In this document: positions 35,205 to 42,946 of the stretch, piece after piece
How the letters are laid out: each line of letters starts with the position of its first letter
Numbering within the stretch: position 1 is the first letter of the stretch
Notes under the pieces: generated by a model
The model's input: the letters and a program-made list of their open reading frames with translations, nothing else
Told to the model about the DNA's origin: nothing
Database searches by the model: none
Translations under genes and position numbers: made by a program
Assembly (NCBI GenBank): GCA_040791665.1
Contig: JBFNNX010000009.1
Coordinates: 682,001-746,000 of the forward strand
DNA from: Thiodiazotropha sp040791665
Lineage (GTDB): Bacteria; Pseudomonadota; Gammaproteobacteria; Chromatiales; Chromatiaceae
Direction: 5' to 3'
Length of the DNA: 64,000 nt

Positions 35205-36020
35205 TCAATAATCGAAATCGGCCCAGACGGGGCAGTGATCTGAGGGTTTCTCCATCGATCTGACATCGTAGGCGATACCCACATCGGTACAGCACTCGAT
35301 CAACGGGGCGGTGGCCAACACCAGATCGATGCGTAACCCTCTTTTCGGTTCACGCTCGAATCCCCGGCTGCGATAATCGAACCAGCTGAAAAGGTCGCTG
35401 ACATCGGGCTTGAGGGCACGGAAACTGTCGCGCAGTCCCCAGGATTGCAGCGCCTTGAGCCAATCACGCTCCTCCGGCAGAAAACTGCACTTACCCGTCT
35501 TCAGCCATCGTTTGGCATTCTCCGCACCAATACCTATGTCGCTGTCGAGGGGCGCCACATTCATGTCACCGATAACCAACAGAGCATCATCGGGATCATG
35601 CTTGCTTTTCAGGTAATCGAGTAGATCGGCATAGAAGCGACGCTTGGCGGGAAACTTGACCTCGTGAGAGCGATTCTCACCCTGAGGAAAGTAGCCGTTG
35701 ATCACGGTCAGGGACCGACCCTTGGGCGAGTTGTAGCGACCGACAATCAATCTGCGTTGGGCATCTACGTCATCCCCGGGAAATCCCTTGGCGATGAGAA
35801 TAGGCTCCGCTTTGGAGAGCAGGGCCACACCATAGTGGGTCTTTTGACCATGGTATTCAGCTTTGTAGCCAAATCTGTCGATCATCGCCACAGGAAAATC
35901 CGCATCCTGAACCTTGGTCTCCTGAATGCCTATGATATCGGGATCATAGGCAGCCTTGAGCCGACTCAGCTGATGCTCGCGTGCGCGAATGCCGTTGGTA
36001 TTGAATGAGACGATTTTCAT
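35205..36020 (-). CDS. xthA: Exodeoxyribonuclease III / AP endonuclease
   Basis: Base-excision-repair nuclease that cleaves at abasic sites and degrades 3' ends; 271 residues (E. coli ExoIII 268). Key motifs are visible: MKIVSFNTNGIRAR, IIGIQETKVQD with the metal-binding Glu, VINGYFPQGE, VIGDMNVAP, and the terminal PSDHCPVWADFDY with the catalytic His. The ATG at 36020 is separated by one base from the 279-bp inverted-repeat element, so its 5' leader comes from that element. The reading frame stays open into the element for 38 more codons, but those encode nothing conserved. Confidence 0.95.
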   Translation of the reverse strand: MKIVSFNTNGIRAREHQLSRLKAAYDPDIIGIQETKVQDADFPVAMIDRFGYKAEYHGQKTHYGVALLSKAEPILIAKGFPGDDVDAQRRLIVGRYNSPKGRSLTVINGYFPQGENRSHEVKFPAKRRFYADLLDYLKSKHDPDDALLVIGDMNVAPLDSDIGIGAENAKRWLKTGKCSFLPEERDWLKALQSWGLRDSFRALKPDVSDLFSWFDYRSRGFEREPKRGLRIDLVLATAPLIECCTDVGIAYDVRSMEKPSDHCPVWADFDY

Positions 36021-36021
36021 T

Positions 36022-36300
36022 AGGGCCTGTTGACACTTATCCAGCCGACTCTGCCGGGACTGGTTTTTCGTCCAGCAAGGTAGAATGAACGATTGACAAC
36101 GCCGCTTGGCGGAAAATGGGCGCAGCGCCCCCAACCCTTCGGGTTATGCCTGAAAAAAGCGCCATGAGCCGTTGCTCGTCGTTCATTTGGAGTTACCAAA
36201 CCTCTCTCCTCGCGCCCCGAAGGAAGTGCCCTTGGGGTGCACCTTGACCGGCGCTTTTTCAGGTGCAACATAAGCAATTGGAAGCGTGTTGACAGTCCCT
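36022..36300. repeat. Inverted-repeat element, copy D (279 bp, MITE-like full form)
   Basis: The left end AGGGCCTGTTGACAC plus TTATCCA and the right end, read on the other strand, AGGGACTGTCAACACG plus CTTCCAAT form imperfect terminal inverted repeats of about 25 bp. These match the ends of copies A, B and C. Internal inverted repeats are also present: CCTGAAAAAAGCGCC (36149-36163) with GGCGCTTTTTCAGG (36250-36263), GGGCGC/GCGCCC and AACCC/GGGTT. It has no plausible transposase. It fits exactly between the stop of a small gene (36303) and the ATG of xthA (36020). Confidence 0.75.
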
Positions 36301-36302
36301 GG

Positions 36303-36587
36303 CTACAGCACCTCTCCAGTCTCCTTTTCACCCATTTCATAGCCATGCCGATAGGCCTTTCTCCAGGGTAGAAACTCCTCACCGGCAATCACTGACTTAT
36401 CGACTACCACACCAGCGGCTTCCAGCCTTGTGGCGTAACCCAAGGAGCGCATCGCCTCGACCATGCCATCCGCGTATCCCCGGTTGTACCAGAGTTGTAA
36501 TTCGCTGTCATTTTCCGCCAATGATGCCGTTTCCGCATACAGATCCCGAACCACCTGTAAGAGTCGCAGAAATATATCCTCACTCAT
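36303..36587 (-). CDS. Small conserved-looking protein of unknown function
   Basis: A 94-residue cytoplasmic protein, unrecognised. It contains two similar aromatic segments, LWYNRGYADGMVEAM and PWRKAYRHGYEMGEKE, which suggests an internal repeat. The ATG at 36587 (MSEDIFLRLL) is preferred over an upstream in-frame start because the earlier 27 codons look non-coding; its ribosome site is weak. Its stop lies 2 bp from the edge of the 279-bp repeat element that separates it from xthA. Confidence 0.55.
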   Translation of the reverse strand: MSEDIFLRLLQVVRDLYAETASLAENDSELQLWYNRGYADGMVEAMRSLGYATRLEAAGVVVDKSVIAGEEFLPWRKAYRHGYEMGEKETGEVL

Positions 36588-36835
36588 CCAGCTTATCGCC
36601 TTTTCACCTATGCCGTTTACTGCAACCGTATACACAATCAGACAGGAACAGGAGTGCAAGCCTAACATGGGATTGACATCGTCTCTAGCTGACGGAACGA
36701 TAGTCTATCCCCGAACGCCTCCAGGCAGTACCCCTGACACGCTCCTGGTTTTATCCCTGAGCATGCAACGGTTGTAATTGATCCATACACTGGCGATCAT
36801 TGAAGCATTGACAATGATGCAGATAGAAGAATCAT

Positions 36836-37603
36836 ATGCTGATTACGATCTCCCCCGCCAAAACCCTCGACTACGAGACACCGCCGGTCACCACAACCCA
36901 TACCAAACCCGCCTTTCTGAAACAGTCGCGCTATTTGATCAACAACCTGCGCAATTACTCAGCCATGGACTTGGCTGAACTGATGAAACTGAGCGTGAAG
37001 TTATCGGAACTCAACTTCGACCGTTACCATAACTGGAAGACACCATTCACCCTGAAGAATTCCAAGCAGGCGGCGCTGGCAATGAAAGGTGATGTCTATA
37101 GCGGACTGGATGCCGAGACATTAGATGTAGAGGGATTCAATTTCGCCCAACGACACCTGAGGATTCTCTCCGGGTTATACGGTGTGTTGCGGCCCCTCGA
37201 TCTGATGCAGCCCTACCGCCTGGAAATGGGAACCAAACTACCCAATGAGCGAGGCAGGGATCTATACGCATTCTGGGGGGAACAGATCACACAGGCAATC
37301 AATAAGGACCTTGAGGCCCAGGGTGATGACATCCTGATCAACCTGGCATCCAACGAGTATTTCAAATCGATCAAACCGAAGCTCGTCAAGGGTCGTATCA
37401 TCACCCCGCAATTCAAGGAAAGAAAGGATGGCGGCTATCGCATGATTGGCGTTTTCGCCAAGCAGGCCCGTGGGTTGTTGAGTCGCTATATCATTGACAA
37501 CCGCATACAGGACCCTAGGGAGATCCAGGACTTCGACAGAGACGGTTACAGCTACAACAAACGACTCTCCAAGGAAAACCAATGGGTATTCACCCGTGGC
37601 TGA
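36836..37603 (+). CDS. yaaA: Peroxide stress protein YaaA (DUF328)
   Basis: 255 residues, the usual size for the YaaA family (E. coli 258). It starts MLITISPAKTLDYETP, the family hallmark, and retains QAALAMKGDVYSGLDA, LRILSGLYGVLRPLDLMQPYRLEMGT and the C-terminal FDRDGYSYN. E. coli YaaA lowers intracellular free iron damage during peroxide stress and binds DNA; a similar role is expected. It overlaps the TatD-family gene by 22 bp, so the two are coupled. Confidence 0.95.
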   Translation: MLITISPAKTLDYETPPVTTTHTKPAFLKQSRYLINNLRNYSAMDLAELMKLSVKLSELNFDRYHNWKTPFTLKNSKQAALAMKGDVYSGLDAETLDVEGFNFAQRHLRILSGLYGVLRPLDLMQPYRLEMGTKLPNERGRDLYAFWGEQITQAINKDLEAQGDDILINLASNEYFKSIKPKLVKGRIITPQFKERKDGGYRMIGVFAKQARGLLSRYIIDNRIQDPREIQDFDRDGYSYNKRLSKENQWVFTRG

Positions 37604-38370
37604 TCGATGCACATAGCCACTTTGACGATGTCAGCTTCGATCCTGACCGTCAACAGGCCCTGCAACGCGCCCATAAAGCGGGTGTCTTGGAACAGATCAT
37701 CCCTGCCATCAAGGCATCGTGGTGGCCAAGAATCAAACAGCTGTGCGAACAGACCAGCGGACTCTACCCTAGCTATGGACTGCACCCTATGTATCTATCG
37801 GATCACCTTGAAGAGCACCTGACGCTATTGCGGGAGTGGATTGAAAAAGAGCACCCCGTAGCCATCGGCGAATGCGGCCTCGATTTCTTTATCGATGCCC
37901 CACTGCCGGAAAAGCAGCAATACTATTTTGAGCAACAGCTGCAGATCGCAGCGGCACAAGGATTGCCGGTGATCATTCATGCACGACGATCGGTGGAAGA
38001 GGTGATTAATACCCTGCGACGTTATCCGGGATTATCAGGCATGCTACACAGCTTTTCCGGCAGTGAGCAACAGGCGCGCCGGCTGATCGACATGGGCTTC
38101 TATCTGAGCTTCGGCGGACCGATCACCTATGAACGGGCCAAACGGCTTCATCGCCTGATCAAATCACTGCCGCTGGATACGATCCTGCTGGAAACAGACT
38201 CGCCCGACCAACCCGCCAGCGCTCATCGGGGACAGCGCAACGAACCCGCCTATCTACCCAAGATCCTGCAGATGGTCGCCCAACTCCGCAATCAAAAGCC
38301 TGAACAGATCGCAGAACAAACCAGAGTCAACGCTCACAGGCTTTTCAAAATCCAATCATCTCACCCCTGA
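37582..38370 (+). CDS. TatD-family metal-dependent nuclease/hydrolase
   Basis: 262-residue TIM-barrel metallo-enzyme. The metal-binding HxH is in IDAHSHFDD; further ligands are in AIGECGLDFF, IIHARRS, MLHSFSGS and ILLETDSPDQP. TatD-family members are 3'-5' exonucleases or deacylases; this one is closest in layout to the YjjV/TatD group. The ATG has AAGGA about 8 bases upstream and lies inside the end of yaaA. The C-terminus, with VNAHRLFKI, is complete. Confidence 0.92.
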   Translation: MGIHPWLIDAHSHFDDVSFDPDRQQALQRAHKAGVLEQIIPAIKASWWPRIKQLCEQTSGLYPSYGLHPMYLSDHLEEHLTLLREWIEKEHPVAIGECGLDFFIDAPLPEKQQYYFEQQLQIAAAQGLPVIIHARRSVEEVINTLRRYPGLSGMLHSFSGSEQQARRLIDMGFYLSFGGPITYERAKRLHRLIKSLPLDTILLETDSPDQPASAHRGQRNEPAYLPKILQMVAQLRNQKPEQIAEQTRVNAHRLFKIQSSHP

Positions 38371-38487
38371 CCACCGCCTGCTGGCCGCTGGCCATACCCA
38401 CCTAAAACATGACTCCACCTCCAAGCCCCGCTATCATGTGCCTCATTTTTATGATCGACCATCCAATCGCAAGAAGGAGAGCATGAA

Positions 38488-39489
38488 ATGTCTCAGAAAG
38501 GGATTCTCGTCACCGGCGGTGCGGGTTATATCGGCAGTCACACAGCCCGCCAGCTGGGCGAGGCCGGTGAGAAGCTGGTCACCCTCGATAATCTCTCCAC
38601 CGGTTTTCGCCAAGCCGTTCTGCATGGTGAGCTGGTCATAGGCAACACAGGCGACCCGGAGCTGGTGAGTCGCATACTGAAGCAGCACGATATCGATACG
38701 GTGATGCATTTCGCCGCCCATACAATCGTCCCTGAATCAGTGCAGAACCCGCTCAAGTACTACGCCAACAACACCTGCAATACCAGAAATCTGCTGGCAT
38801 GCTGTGCCGAAGCCGGAGTCAGGAATTTTGTCTTTTCATCCACAGCGGCCGTCTACGGCATTCCCGAATCGGGTATCGCCTACGAAGATGCCCCGACCAA
38901 TCCGATCAATCCTTACGGCACATCAAAACTGATGTCCGAAATGATGTTGCGTGATCTTGCTGCCGCCAGCGAAATGCGCTATGTCGCCTTACGCTACTTC
39001 AATGTGGCGGGCTGTGATCTCGAGAGCCGCATCGGTCAGTCGACGCCAAAGGCGACCCTACTGACCAAGGTGGCCTGTGAGGCGGCTGTGGGTAAACGTG
39101 AGGCGGTCTACATCTTCGGTACGGATTATCCCACCAGGGACGGCACCGGGGTGCGCGATTACATTCATGTCGAAGACCTGGCCGACGCCCATGTCAAAGC
39201 CCTTGATTATCTGCGTAAAGGGGGAGAATCGACTACCCTCAACTGTGGCTATGGTCACGGCTACTCCGTGCGCGAGTTGCTGAAGTCAGTGGAGAAAGCC
39301 AACGGCGCACCTTTGAACATCATCGAGGCGGAGCGACGAGCGGGCGATCCACCGGAGCTGGTGGCAGGCGCCGAAAAGGTACGCGATGTATTGGACTGGG
39401 CTCCGCGCTACGATGACCTTTCGACCATTGCCAGCTCCTCCCTTGCCTGGGAGAAGAAACAGCTGGAATCTCCCTGGTCCAATAGCTGA
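38488..39489 (+). CDS. galE: UDP-glucose 4-epimerase
   Basis: NAD-dependent epimerase interconverting UDP-glucose and UDP-galactose (or the N-acetyl forms), supplying surface polysaccharide; 333 residues. It has an N-terminal Rossmann motif GGAGYIGSH, a catalytic Ser/Thr region SSTAAVYG, Tyr-Lys in NPYGTSK, and DYIHVEDLADAH near the sugar-binding site. GGAG lies 9 bases before the ATG. uppP follows 18 bp later, which suggests co-transcription of two envelope-related genes. Confidence 0.95.
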   Translation: MSQKGILVTGGAGYIGSHTARQLGEAGEKLVTLDNLSTGFRQAVLHGELVIGNTGDPELVSRILKQHDIDTVMHFAAHTIVPESVQNPLKYYANNTCNTRNLLACCAEAGVRNFVFSSTAAVYGIPESGIAYEDAPTNPINPYGTSKLMSEMMLRDLAAASEMRYVALRYFNVAGCDLESRIGQSTPKATLLTKVACEAAVGKREAVYIFGTDYPTRDGTGVRDYIHVEDLADAHVKALDYLRKGGESTTLNCGYGHGYSVRELLKSVEKANGAPLNIIEAERRAGDPPELVAGAEKVRDVLDWAPRYDDLSTIASSSLAWEKKQLESPWSNS

Positions 39490-39507
39490 CGAACCTTTTT
39501 ACCTGCC

Positions 39508-40308
39508 ATGGAAGTGATGCACATCTTCATCCTTGCCGCATTGCAGGGCTTGACAGAATTTCTGCCGATCTCCAGCTCCGCACACCTGATCCTGGCACCC
39601 CTGGTAACCGGTTATGAAGATCAGGGTCTGGCGTTCGATGTGGCTGTGCACGTTGGCACCCTGGCTGCGGTAATCAGCTATTTCCGTCACGAGGTCATTA
39701 CCATAAGCCGTGACTTTTTCCGTTCCTGGATCAATCCCGCGGCCCGTTCCAGAGAGTCGCACCTGGGGTGGATGATCATCGTTGCCACCCTACCCGTCGG
39801 TGTGTTCGGTCTACTGATGAAATCCCTGGTGGAAACCGATTTGCGTTCTCCACTGGTAATCGCCATCACCACCATCGGTTTCGGCATTCTGTTACTGGTA
39901 GCCGATCGCACAGGGAGGCGTCAGCGGAATGAGTATGAGATCCGCTGGATCGATGCGCTGGTTATCGGTCTCTTTCAGGCACTGGCCATAATACCCGGCA
40001 CCTCCCGTTCCGGTTCGACCATAACCGGCGGGCTCTTTCTCGGACTGAGTCGCAAAGCCGCATCCCGTTTCTCTTTCTTGATCTCGATTCCAACCATCTT
40101 GATGTCCGGCGGACTGTTGACCCTGGATCTGATGCGCAGCGACACGCCCGCCGATTGGCCCTCCCTGGGCCTGGGGGCAGGGCTTGCATTCATCACGGCA
40201 TATCTCTGCATCCACTATTTTCTGCGCTTTATCGAAACGATGGGCATGTTGCCCTTCGTCATTTACCGTTTGATTCTGGGCGGGCTAATTCTGCTGTTCC
40301 TGGTCTGA
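39508..40308 (+). CDS. uppP: Undecaprenyl-diphosphatase UppP (BacA)
   Basis: Integral membrane phosphatase that recycles undecaprenyl pyrophosphate for cell-wall and surface-glycan synthesis; 266 residues with about eight hydrophobic helices. The two signature loops are intact: QGLTEFLPISSSAHL near the N-terminus and IPGTSRSGSTITGG at about 153-168. It follows galE closely. Members of this family give bacitracin tolerance when abundant. Confidence 0.96.
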   Translation: MEVMHIFILAALQGLTEFLPISSSAHLILAPLVTGYEDQGLAFDVAVHVGTLAAVISYFRHEVITISRDFFRSWINPAARSRESHLGWMIIVATLPVGVFGLLMKSLVETDLRSPLVIAITTIGFGILLLVADRTGRRQRNEYEIRWIDALVIGLFQALAIIPGTSRSGSTITGGLFLGLSRKAASRFSFLISIPTILMSGGLLTLDLMRSDTPADWPSLGLGAGLAFITAYLCIHYFLRFIETMGMLPFVIYRLILGGLILLFLV

Positions 40309-40350
40309 CCAGGGCAGGAAACACCGTGATATAAAACAAGGACTGTAATT

Positions 40351-41904
40351 GTGAACAAGTCGATTCGAATCGCACTACTGTTACTGACCATCAAGACAAC
40401 CAGCCCGGTGGCTTTGGCTGCGCCATCCGTTGCGGCATCCCTGCAACAACAACTGGACAACGATCGGGAAGTAGTGTTGATTCAACGCAGCGGCCTGGCC
40501 GATACGCTTCGTTATATGCAATCGAACAGCGACCTTTTCCCGCCGGCAAAGTCGTCCGACGATCGACTTGCAAAGCGGGCGCAACGAGAGCAGATCCGCT
40601 CTACCTGGGTCAGCTTTCTGGACCGTTTATTGATCCTCGACTCAATCAGTCAATCCTACAATGGCTATAAACAACATCAGGATGAGCGGATCAGAAAGAT
40701 GGCCTTTCGTAACGCCTACGCCGCTTTCCTGGCCCGTTACCGATATGTTCTCGACTTCCTGCAAATCACCGAGCGAAACGCTCAGTTTCACACCCTGTTG
40801 AATGAGTCCATCCCAGAACTTGGACTCGAACAAGGCACCTATGCGGAGGTGAAATACCACTACCTGCATATCGCGATCGCCACGCGGTACGCACGACATG
40901 CCCTCACCTATCGCCTGTATGGTGAAGAACCCGGCTTCCCGTTGAATCGGGGGATCAGAGAGGATCAGGCCCGAATCTGGGATTATGGCATGGGGAAAGG
41001 CATCAAGCAGACGATCAATAATGGCATTCAGATCGTCAAAGACAGCAGTTTCAAGGCCCTCTTTCCCATACAGAAAGGGGTCTCCGAGTGGATGGGTGAT
41101 GTACGCATTCGCAGGCCTCATCGATCGTTGATCACGCCTGAACAGATCAGATCCCTGCAATCCCGCCTGGAACCTGGCGATCTCTTGCTGGAGCGTCGCG
41201 AGTGGTATCTCTCGAATATCGGTCTGCCGGGATTCTGGCCTCATGCCGCACTCTTTATCGGCACTTCCGAGCAGCGTCAGCACTACTTTCAAACCACCGA
41301 CATCAAGACCTGGGTTCGCCAACAGGGGATCGCCAGTGGAGATTTCGAAACACTCCTTAAACAGCGATATCCCAAGGCCTACGCAGAAAGTCTTACACAG
41401 CGGGAGAATAATCGTCGGACGCGTGTAATCGAAGCAGTCAGTGAAGGGGTTGTTTTCACCTCACTGGAACACTCCGCCGCGGCTGATTCCCTGGCAGCTC
41501 TGCGTCCGAGACTCAGCAGACTGGACAAAGCGAAAGCAATCCTGCAGGCGTTTCACTATAGCGGCAGACCCTATGATTTCAATTTTGATTTTCTCACCGA
41601 TAGCGAATTAGTTTGTACCGAGCTGGTCTATAAGGTCTATGAAGCCGATGGAGAGAAAGCGGGTATCGTATTGCCGGTGGTGGAGATTCTGGGACGGCTG
41701 GCAACCCCTGCCAACGAGATCGTTAAACAGTTCGACCAAAACTACAATTCACCAAAACAGCAGTTTGATCTGATTCTGTTTATGGATGGTCAGGAAAAGG
41801 CCGGGGTTGCAGTGGAGTCGGATCTAGCCACCTTTCGTCGAAGCTGGAGACGACCGAAATGGCATATACTGATACAGGATATACGGAAAACCGCGCATTA
41901 TTAA
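40351..41904 (+). CDS. Exported YiiX/YebB-type permuted papain-fold cysteine hydrolase with large N-terminal region
   Basis: 517-residue protein starting at GTG, with AAGGA 9 bases upstream. The N-terminus resembles a signal peptide (IRIALLLLTIKTTSPVALAAP). About 230 residues of predicted alpha-helical sequence that I do not recognise follow. The C-terminal half fits the permuted NlpC/P60-like YiiX family: GDLLLERREWYLSNIG, the catalytic His298 in FWPHAALFIG, and the catalytic Cys422 in ELVCTELVYKVYE. Family members may cleave amide or ester bonds in lipids or peptides; the substrate is unknown. It follows uppP by 42 bp and could be read from the same transcript. Confidence 0.8.
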   Translation: MNKSIRIALLLLTIKTTSPVALAAPSVAASLQQQLDNDREVVLIQRSGLADTLRYMQSNSDLFPPAKSSDDRLAKRAQREQIRSTWVSFLDRLLILDSISQSYNGYKQHQDERIRKMAFRNAYAAFLARYRYVLDFLQITERNAQFHTLLNESIPELGLEQGTYAEVKYHYLHIAIATRYARHALTYRLYGEEPGFPLNRGIREDQARIWDYGMGKGIKQTINNGIQIVKDSSFKALFPIQKGVSEWMGDVRIRRPHRSLITPEQIRSLQSRLEPGDLLLERREWYLSNIGLPGFWPHAALFIGTSEQRQHYFQTTDIKTWVRQQGIASGDFETLLKQRYPKAYAESLTQRENNRRTRVIEAVSEGVVFTSLEHSAAADSLAALRPRLSRLDKAKAILQAFHYSGRPYDFNFDFLTDSELVCTELVYKVYEADGEKAGIVLPVVEILGRLATPANEIVKQFDQNYNSPKQQFDLILFMDGQEKAGVAVESDLATFRRSWRRPKWHILIQDIRKTAHY

Positions 41905-42049
41905 TCTACGTGATTTTATCCGTTTACAAAGCACCAGCATCGGCTATCCTCAATGTGTCGATTGTCATATCATCTACGCTTCAACCACTATTTGTATCGT
42001 GTTCTTGTTAGCGCGGCAGCACTACCTCTCCATGGAAGAAGGATTTGTT

Positions 42050-42541
42050 ATGGTTAAAAATCTACTAGTCACCTCATTGATAAGTCTGATCATCGTAAGC
42101 TGCGGCAACGACAATGATGTCGATATAAAGGAGTTTGACGTTGCCGGCTCTTCGGAAGACCTGGAAGATGGCCGCGCCCCCATCGACCCGGCGATCAATG
42201 GCGGCAGGTTCGATCTGATCTGGAAAGTTGACGACAACGGCGCCTTTGGCTATACCGCAAGATTCTTTCTCAGTGTGAACAGTAATCTCGACGAGTCTAA
42301 CGACATTCAGTTCGGATTCGTAAATTGTGACGCCTTCGGATCCTGCGATCACGATACGCGGAATGACGAGGAGTGTTTTTTCGACAACGACCTGGTGATG
42401 TACTGCGGTGACGAGGATGATGCCACCAAACACGACGTTGATGAAATCGTTGACAGCCTACCCATGGATGCCTATGTCATCATCGAAGCATGCACCACAT
42501 TTGATTGCGACACAGAGGAACATCCTGTTCGGCTGCAATAG
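42050..42541 (+). CDS. Small acidic predicted lipoprotein, function unknown
   Basis: Unrecognised 163-residue protein with a short lipoprotein signal (MVKNLLVTSLISLIIVSC, Cys at residue 18). The mature part is very acidic and has six cysteines in an Asp-rich setting (FVNCDAFGSCDHD, EECFFDNDLVMYCGDED, EACTTFDCDTEE), which suggests disulfides and perhaps divalent-cation binding. GAAGGA 8 bases upstream fixes the ATG at 42050 rather than 41999. It is monocistronic in appearance. Confidence 0.75.
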   Translation: MVKNLLVTSLISLIIVSCGNDNDVDIKEFDVAGSSEDLEDGRAPIDPAINGGRFDLIWKVDDNGAFGYTARFFLSVNSNLDESNDIQFGFVNCDAFGSCDHDTRNDEECFFDNDLVMYCGDEDDATKHDVDEIVDSLPMDAYVIIEACTTFDCDTEEHPVRLQ

Positions 42542-42664
42542 CTGCTTAGTGCATGATAAGAGACCACGCCTGACATCTCAGTGAACTGACAGACAACCGG
42601 CACCGGTGACATCTAGGCATTAACGATTCAACACTACACCGCACGATAAGTACTGATCGGTTTT

Positions 42665-42843
42665 AAGTCCGCAAATGAACGCGAATAAACGCAAATGATT
42701 TTATATACATAAGAGCTGCGAGTTTTTGCTGGACGAACTGCGTGCTCTGTAGCGGTCGACAAGGCATGTTGCGTGGATACTCAGCGTTACAGCAATAGTT
42801 TATATATTGCCATTTGCATTCATTAGCCTTCATTTGCGGACTT
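42665..42843. repeat. 179-bp MITE-like element with 33-bp terminal inverted repeats
   Basis: The left end AAGTCCGCAAATGAA, continuing as CGCGAATAAACGCAAATG, is matched on the opposite strand at the right end (42811-42843) with 4 mismatches in 33. The internal 113 bp has no coding frame of note. It occupies much of the 405-bp gap between the acidic lipoprotein gene and metG and ends 103 bp before the metG ATG. The rest of the gap (42542-42664) holds only a short ACCGG-CA-CCGGT palindrome. Confidence 0.8.
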
Positions 42844-42946
42844 CTTAATCTAAGACCCCCTTTCCACTCATGGCACGTTTATTTAACGGGCTGTTGTGCG
42901 ATAATTGATAGTTTTACGCCTGACAAGCAGACAAGTTGGAAACGAG

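Noticed and set aside
36021..36134. Upstream extension of xthA by 38 codons, and a 122-codon minus-strand frame across the repeat
   Set aside because: Both are read through the 279-bp inverted-repeat element and have no resemblance to ExoIII or other proteins.
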